Of a stretch of 27,979 bases of DNA, positions 23,999 through 27,979 are shown in pieces. The notes beneath the pieces are model-generated. The model ran no database searches. It was not told the DNA's origin and saw nothing but the letters and a program-made list of their open reading frames with translations. The position numbers were made by a program, and so were the translations under genes. This DNA is from PFL42 sp964492235. GTDB taxonomy: Bacteria; Chloroflexota; Anaerolineae; Anaerolineales; E44-bin32. The DNA is taken from assembly GCA_964492235.1 (NCBI GenBank), contig CAZBJQ010000020.1, positions 1 through 27,979 on the forward strand, written 5' to 3'. Within the stretch, counting starts at the first letter, position 1; every line of letters starts with the position of its first letter.

Positions 23999-24772
23999 TC
24001 AGGAGGCCTCAATGGCGGCCCTTACTTGCCCAGCCAGCTCGCCAAAGGGTCTGGTGTGTGCGATCCCCAACTCCCGCGGTCGCTCCAGCGAGATTGGTAG
24101 GTCCAACACCAACCGACCGGGGCGGCTGCTCAGGACGAGCACGCGGTCGCTCAGCATGACGGCTTCCGAGATCGAATGGGTCACCATGATGACCGTCACG
24201 GTCCGCGCCGCCCAGATGCGGAGCAGCTCGAGTGCCATCCGCTCCCGGGTCAGGGCATCCAATGCGCCGAAGGGCTCATCCAGCAGCAACAGGTCCGGCT
24301 GATGGGCCAGCGCTCGGGCGATCGCCACACGCTGGGCCATGCCGCCCGAGAGGTCCCGCGGAAGCGTGCCCTCGAATCCCTGAAGCCCAACCAGGTCGAT
24401 CAGGTCCTGCGTCCGCGCCTTCCGGATTTCGACTGGCATGCCAGCCAGCTCCAAGGGTAGCGATACGTTGGCCTGAACCGTCCGCCACGGCATCAGGTTT
24501 GCCTGCTGAAAGAGGAAGCCGAAGCGGCGGCGAGGGCGGGTGAGGGGCTCCCCATCGAACAAGACGGTGCCCTGTGTAGGATGGAGCAACCCGGCGAGCA
24601 GCCGCAGCAGGGTCGTCTTGCCGCAGCCGGAGGGACCAACGACGCAGATGAACTCCTGCCGATAGACGGGGAAGGTGACGTCCCGGAGCACCTGCAGGCC
24701 GCCGTTCTCGCTGGCGAACGTCATCCCCAGGCCTCTCGCCTCAAGCAAGGGAGAGGGCACGTGACCGCTCAT
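23999..24772 (-). CDS. ABC transporter ATP-binding protein, NitT/TauT/Ssu-like (riboflavin uptake operon)
   Basis: This ATPase energises the transporter encoded upstream. It has 257 residues. Walker A GPSGCGKTT is at 46-54, Q-loop FLFQQANLMPW at about 87-96, the signature LSGGMAQR at 141-148, Walker B LLLLDEP at 161-167, and the switch His199 in VTHS. The sequence resembles the ATPases of nitrate/taurine/sulfonate-type importers. The ATG at 24770-24772 overlaps the binding-protein stop as ATGA; sequence upstream in frame lies within that gene. Being third in an FMN-riboswitch operon, it most likely serves riboflavin uptake. Confidence 0.92.
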   Translation of the reverse strand: MSGHVPSPLLEARGLGMTFASENGGLQVLRDVTFPVYRQEFICVVGPSGCGKTTLLRLLAGLLHPTQGTVLFDGEPLTRPRRRFGFLFQQANLMPWRTVQANVSLPLELAGMPVEIRKARTQDLIDLVGLQGFEGTLPRDLSGGMAQRVAIARALAHQPDLLLLDEPFGALDALTRERMALELLRIWAARTVTVIMVTHSISEAVMLSDRVLVLSSRPGRLVLDLPISLERPRELGIAHTRPFGELAGQVRAAIEAS

Positions 24773-25773
24773 GGCAGGAAGTCGTTCGTGAATGCCTGCT
24801 GCAGGTCCATCGGTGCCTCCAGCAGGTCCGTTTGCAGCAGGACGTCCTGCATATTGACCCAGGCATCGGGGCTGGAATAACCCAGCCGGTCCGCCCGCCA
24901 GAATTCGATGCTCGCCTGGAGCACCTGCCGCTGCACAGCCTGGTCGGCCTGCTCCAGGCCCTCGATGTACTTCGTGCAAACGGAGAAAGCGGCCTCGGGA
25001 TCGGCAAGAACATCCTCGATTCCCCGGCTCAGGGCTCGCAGCATGCCCCGGACAAGTTCTGGGCTGTCTTCAATGGTCTGCTCATTGCTGATCAGACCAT
25101 TGGAGGCCAGGGTCACGTAGTCCGCCACGCGCAGGACCGTCACGGGCATGCCCAGGCTCTCGAGCTGAATCGGTTCATTGTTGGCATAGATCACAACCGC
25201 GTCTTCCTGTCCGGCAAGCAGCGCTTCCACCTGATTGAAGCCAATCACGTCCAGCTTCGCCGCATCGGGTGACTGTCCGGCGGCGCGCATCAATGCCTGA
25301 TAGCCGATGAAGGAGGCGCCTCCCAGCATGGGGATGCCAATCCGTAGACCTGCCAGGTCGGCCGGAGTTTCGATCCCAGCCGCGGCGGGTGCCGCCACGG
25401 CAACCGGGTAGTCCTGCCACCAGGCGAACACGTATGTCACCGGCAACCCCTGCGCCCGGGCGAGCAGGACCTGCTCACCGGAGGCCAGGGAGAAGGGGAG
25501 TTCGCCGGCGCCGACCAGCGCCACGCCATCGGTCTCGAAGGCGTAGTCGAACTCAAGCTCGATCCCTTCGTCCAGAAAGTAGCCCTTCTCGACCGCCACG
25601 TAGAAGGGGGCATACTGGACGTTGGGGATGTAGCCCATCGGAAGCCGAACGTGGACCGGCGCCTCGTCGGTTGCCGGCGCCGCCGCCGGAGCCAGGCTGC
25701 AGGCCGACAGTGCCAGGGCTGAGGCCAGGGCGTAGCTGAGCCCGATCTGACTGCCGAGTGGTCGACGGTTCAT
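24769..25773 (-). CDS. ribY: NMT1/THI5-like substrate-binding lipoprotein, RibY-type
   Basis: This extracellular solute-binding protein of an ABC importer has 334 residues. The signal peptide ends in the lipobox LSAC (Cys25). The NMT1/THI5-like domain starts with VRLPMGYIPNVQYAPFYVAVEKGYF, followed by GAGELPFSLASGEQVLLARAQG and LAGLRIGIPMLGG, typical of thiamine-precursor and related binding proteins. Family alone would allow HMP/thiamine, but the FMN riboswitch in front of the operon points to riboflavin or a flavin precursor, as proposed for RibXY in Chloroflexota. The ATG overlaps the permease stop as ATGA. Confidence 0.85.
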   Translation of the reverse strand: MNRRPLGSQIGLSYALASALALSACSLAPAAAPATDEAPVHVRLPMGYIPNVQYAPFYVAVEKGYFLDEGIELEFDYAFETDGVALVGAGELPFSLASGEQVLLARAQGLPVTYVFAWWQDYPVAVAAPAAAGIETPADLAGLRIGIPMLGGASFIGYQALMRAAGQSPDAAKLDVIGFNQVEALLAGQEDAVVIYANNEPIQLESLGMPVTVLRVADYVTLASNGLISNEQTIEDSPELVRGMLRALSRGIEDVLADPEAAFSVCTKYIEGLEQADQAVQRQVLQASIEFWRADRLGYSSPDAWVNMQDVLLQTDLLEAPMDLQQAFTNDFLP

Positions 25774-26582
25774 TTTCCAGCCTCCGGTCCAGTGCGCCAG
25801 CCAAGGGTTCGACGCTCCAGGAGAGAAACACCTGTGTACATCAGCATGGCCAGGCCGATCAACAAGAACACGGCGACGAACACCCCGGCTGTGTCATACA
25901 GTCCTCGGTTCAGAGTGATCAGAAAGCCGAGGCCCTGATCGGCGGCGACGAATTCGCCGACGACGGCGCCAATGACCGCCAGCGTGGCCCCGATCTTCAA
26001 CCCGCCGAACAGGACCGGCAGCGACGCCGGGACATCCAGCTTGGCAAAGGTCTGCCAGCGGCTGGCGCGCAGGGATCGCATCAGGTCCCTCAGGTCGGCG
26101 GGCACCGACCGCACCCCGACCACCGTGTTGACCAGGACCGGGAAGAACACGATCAGCGCCGAGATCAGGACCTTGGAAAGCGTGCCGGCGCCAAACCAAA
26201 TGATCAGCAGAGGCGCAATGGCCACGACCGGGATGGACTGGGAGGCCACGATATAGGGAGCAAGCACTTTCTCCAGCGATCGCGACTTCGCCAACAGGTA
26301 GCCGATGCTGAACGCTACGACGACGCCGATCGCCAGCCCGAGAAGGATCTCCGACAGTGTGGCCAGGGTGTGCCGAAGCAGATCGCCCTCGGCTGCCAAC
26401 TCGATGAACCGCCGCAGCACCGCCGTGGGTGCCGGCAGGATGAATGTCGGCAAGCCGCTCCAGCGGGAGATGGCCTCCCAGGTGGCAAGCCCCACAGCCA
26501 GGGATGCCGGCGCCAGCCACCCTGTTCGGCTGGGCCGTCGTCCTCCGGATGCAGTCGGTTCGACCCTGACATGCTCGCTCAT
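25770..26582 (-). CDS. ribX: ABC transporter permease, RibX-type
   Basis: This inner-membrane permease of the binding-protein-dependent superfamily has 270 residues. There are about six membrane helices, and the ATPase-contact loop is LDVPASLPVLFGGLKIGATLAV, continuing into VVGEFVAADQGLGF at about 208-220. GTLSKVLISALIVFFPVLVNT is also typical of the NitT/TauT/ThiX-like group. The start is taken as the ATG at 26580-26582; an in-frame GTG at 26625-26627 lies inside a leader hairpin and is less likely. It is first in the operon after the FMN riboswitch, which implies riboflavin or flavin-precursor import. Confidence 0.88.
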   Translation of the reverse strand: MSEHVRVEPTASGGRRPSRTGWLAPASLAVGLATWEAISRWSGLPTFILPAPTAVLRRFIELAAEGDLLRHTLATLSEILLGLAIGVVVAFSIGYLLAKSRSLEKVLAPYIVASQSIPVVAIAPLLIIWFGAGTLSKVLISALIVFFPVLVNTVVGVRSVPADLRDLMRSLRASRWQTFAKLDVPASLPVLFGGLKIGATLAVIGAVVGEFVAADQGLGFLITLNRGLYDTAGVFVAVFLLIGLAMLMYTGVSLLERRTLGWRTGPEAGK

Positions 26583-26608
26583 GCCCGTTGCCCGCCAACA
26601 AGCAAGCC

Positions 26609-26634
26609 GCCCTGAGCCAAGGCGCACTCAGGGC
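26609..26634 (-). promoter_or_regulatory. Second leader hairpin upstream of ribX
   Basis: A perfect 8-bp stem (CTCAGGGC against GCCCTGAG) with a 10-nt loop lies between the riboswitch terminator and the ribX ATG, ending 26 nt before the ATG. It has no T-run. It could protect the 5' end of the mRNA or affect ribosome access; no function can be assigned. Confidence 0.4.
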
Positions 26635-26669
26635 AGGCAGACGGGCACGCGGCTCACCCAACGCAGGTG

Positions 26670-26699
26670 AAACAAGCCCCGAAGCACATTGCTTCGGGG
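26670..26699 (-). terminator. Riboswitch expression-platform terminator
   Basis: The stem CCCCGAAGC / GCTTCGGGG (9 bp, 5-nt loop, arms 26691-26699 and 26677-26685) is followed on the minus strand by CTTGTTTC. It lies about 40 nt after the FMN aptamer. Its 5' arm can pair instead over 8 bp with CTTCGGGG in the aptamer's 5' strand, a plausible antiterminator. Confidence 0.75.
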
Positions 26700-26739
26700 T
26701 GCCGTCAGAGGGCGTGCCAAACGAATCGGCTCGCCCCGC

Positions 26740-26860
26740 GCCTTCTCTCATCCGGACTGTACCGTCGGCCCCGGAATCTCACCGGGTCATGCGCATAGCG
26801 CTCGCGGGCTGTACCGCCGATCGGGAATTGGGCCGCTGGCCCTCACCCTGCCCCGAAGGC
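26740..26860 (-). ncRNA. FMN riboswitch (RFN element)
   Basis: This is a complete FMN aptamer in the leader of the ribXY-type operon. P1 is GCCTTC (26860-26855) paired with GAAGGC (26745-26740). In order on the minus strand come the conserved blocks GGGGCAGGGTGA, ATTCCCGATCGGCGGTA, AGCCCGCGAGCG, CCGGTGAGATTCCGG, GCCGACGGTACAGTCCGGAT and GAGAGAAG. High FMN should stabilise P1 and allow the downstream terminator to form, lowering transporter expression. The promoter -10 box lies just upstream, so the aptamer starts within about 15-20 nt of the mRNA 5' end. Confidence 0.96.
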
Positions 26861-26881
26861 TTGCTATTCACTTGTGACTAG

Positions 26882-26887
26882 ATTATA
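26882..26887 (-). promoter_or_regulatory. Probable -10 box of the FMN-riboswitch operon
   Basis: TATAAT on the minus strand (26887-26882) is well placed to start the leader near 26875, before the aptamer. No clear -35 hexamer is seen at 16-18 nt. A 7-bp hairpin (26896-26902 with 26912-26918) sits in this space and may belong to the end of phoU. Confidence 0.55.
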
Positions 26888-26927
26888 GCGCAGACTTCAT
26901 TCCGCCCACCAGAATGAATGTCAGTCC

Positions 26928-27593
26928 TCAAAGGTTGAGTTCCTTCATGTTTCCGGTCGTCATGAACACGATCCGCTCGGCGATGTTTGTCACGCGATCG
27001 CCGATCCGTTCCAGGTTGTGCCCGCACCACAGCAGGTACGTCGCCCGGGCGGCGGTGTTGGGCTTGCGCGCCATGATCTCGACCAACTCGTCGAACACGG
27101 CTTTGTACAGCAAGTCGACTTCCGTGTCGCGTCGGGCGATCGCCCTTGCTCGTTCGGCATCCCTCTCGACGAAGGCGCGCAGGCAATCGCGCAACATCTC
27201 CCGCACCGTCACCGCCATGCGAGGGATGTCGATCAGTGGCTTGAGCAGAGGCTCGTCGCCCATACGCTGGACGGTCTTGGCGATGCCGGCGGCGTGATCC
27301 GCCATCCGCTCCATCTCGGGAACGATGCTGAGCGCCGAGAGCACTGCCCGCAGGTCACTGGCTGCCGGCTGCTGGGTGGCGATCAGCCGCAGGCACTCCT
27401 CCTCCAGCTGGAATCGCAGGTCGTTGATGGCGGCGTCGTCGGCAATGACCTGCTGGGCCATCGCCTGGTCACGTCGCTCCAGGCACTCGACCGAGCGGGC
27501 GATGGCGGTCTCGACCATCGACCCCAGTCGGATGATGTCATCCTGGATCGCGGAGAACTCGCGATCGTACGTCGCGCGCGGTTTGAGTTCCAT
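26928..27593 (-). CDS. phoU: Phosphate transport system accessory protein PhoU
   Basis: This cytoplasmic regulator of phosphate uptake signalling (PstSCAB/PhoR) has 221 residues, the usual length, with two tandem PhoU helical repeats. The first repeat starts with REFSAIQDDIIRLGSMVETA (about 11-30) and ends with VPEMERMADHAAGIAK at about 91-106; the second ends with HNLERIGDRVTNIAERIV at about 192-209. These E/D-rich motifs form the metal-binding clusters of the family. No pst or phoBR gene is present in the window. The ATG is supported by homologous length; a possible -10 (TAGAAT, 27684-27679) lies about 90 nt upstream. Confidence 0.95.
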   Translation of the reverse strand: MELKPRATYDREFSAIQDDIIRLGSMVETAIARSVECLERRDQAMAQQVIADDAAINDLRFQLEEECLRLIATQQPAASDLRAVLSALSIVPEMERMADHAAGIAKTVQRMGDEPLLKPLIDIPRMAVTVREMLRDCLRAFVERDAERARAIARRDTEVDLLYKAVFDELVEIMARKPNTAARATYLLWCGHNLERIGDRVTNIAERIVFMTTGNMKELNL

Positions 27594-27979
27594 CGCCCCT
27601 CACCCGGTCATTGGGTCGACGGGTCCCCCGGGCGGCTGCATGCGCCCCGACCCAGACCGAATTGCTCACGTGCTTACCATTCTACATGACCCGGGGGGTG
27701 CCAGTCATTCCATCTCTCACAGCCAGCGTCACTGAGCAGGTTCAGGTAGATATGAGACCATGAGAGCAGCACTTCCTTTTCTATGGGCGGCCCGTCTCCA
27801 ATCCGTCGAGCCCCTACCCCCGTCCCCCCCGTGCGTGACGACGACTGCATTGCCCAGCGAACAACAGCAGGGGGAGGGGAGAGGTTCTCCGGCGGGATTT
27901 AGGGCCCGAAGGCCCCCAACCCCTCCGGGTCTCCATCCCCTTGCGAAGCAGCCTGAAAGGGCTCTCCGCATGGCCCGCT
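27594..27979. other. Apparently non-coding region upstream of phoU
   Basis: These 386 nt contain no convincing gene. An 80-codon open frame at 27729-27971 (minus) has composition unlike a protein and is not called. Visible elements are a TAGAAT -10-like box (27679-27684, minus) with a weak -35 (TGACTG, 27702-27707), which could serve phoU, and a small hairpin GGGCC-TTCG-GGCCC on the minus strand (27902-27915) followed by TAAAT. That hairpin could be the terminator of a gene beyond the right edge. A G/C-homopolymer-rich stretch occupies about 27815-27880. Confidence 0.5.

Noticed and set aside
23999..24979. Longer start for the ABC ATPase at 24979
   Set aside because: The extension lies inside the binding-protein gene; the ATG at 24772 overlaps its stop as ATGA and gives the normal family length.
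25758..26615. Long plus-strand open frame opposite ribX (and other long frames opposite rimI, the dehydrogenase and gmd)
   Set aside because: Composition is of the shadow type and the opposite strand encodes a complete ABC permease with family motifs and overlapping neighbours.
27729..27971. 80-codon minus-strand open frame upstream of phoU
   Set aside because: It spans homopolymer-rich DNA, lacks a ribosome-binding site and any recognisable motif.

Overview
The window is a 28-kb piece of a high-GC bacterial chromosome. The gene repertoire suggests a Chloroflexota (Anaerolineae-like) organism: a RibXY-type riboflavin ABC transporter behind an FMN riboswitch, large multipass GT-C-type glycosyltransferases in series, a DUF4349 lipoprotein and a family-4 (Fe-S) uracil-DNA glycosylase. 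This assignment is inference from gene content; no rRNA, tRNA, insertion sequence, phage gene or CRISPR array was seen.

Region 1 (about 1-19450, all minus strand) is a surface-polysaccharide or glycoconjugate locus. Read in transcription order from the right it holds a nucleotide-sugar dehydrogenase, a sugar-nucleotide 4-epimerase, a Wzx-type flippase, a GT4 glycosyltransferase, two GT-C-like membrane proteins, gmd, a third GT-C-like protein, a DPM1-like GT2 transferase, an AglD/LPG-synthase-like membrane protein, two more large GT-C-like proteins, a winged-helix regulator of the EPS-MarR type, GDP-L-fucose synthase, and a Wzm-type ABC-2 permease at the left edge. The most notable signal is a pair of nearly identical promoter-operator modules. 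Each has TTGA(C/A)G, 16 nt, then TATAAT abutting the palindrome ATTCAG-N3-CTGAAT. One lies in front of the regulator (which leads fcl) and the other in front of gmd, 9 kb away. This predicts a local regulon in which the regulator controls itself and both steps of GDP-L-fucose synthesis.

Region 2 (19599-21885, minus) is a tight housekeeping operon tsaE-tsaB-rimI-udg (t6A tRNA modification, ribosomal-protein acetylation, uracil repair). The uracil glycosylase ends in QLSLF, a textbook beta-clamp binding peptide. Divergently transcribed from it are a YfcE-like metallophosphoesterase and a DUF4349 lipoprotein (21975-23751, plus). Both divergent promoters appear to give near-leaderless mRNAs.

Region 3 (23999-26887, minus) is an FMN-riboswitch-controlled ABC transporter (permease, NMT1/THI5-like lipoprotein, ATPase) that fits RibXY riboflavin uptake. 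The leader has a complete RFN element, a terminator, and a visible antiterminator pairing. Region 4 (26928-27979) holds phoU and about 390 bases of apparently non-coding upstream DNA.

Two related intergenic elements begin at the stop codons of the ABC-2 permease (left edge) and of udg (about 19.5 kb). They lie in the same orientation on either side of the visible polysaccharide locus, with a weaker third relative near 23.85 kb.
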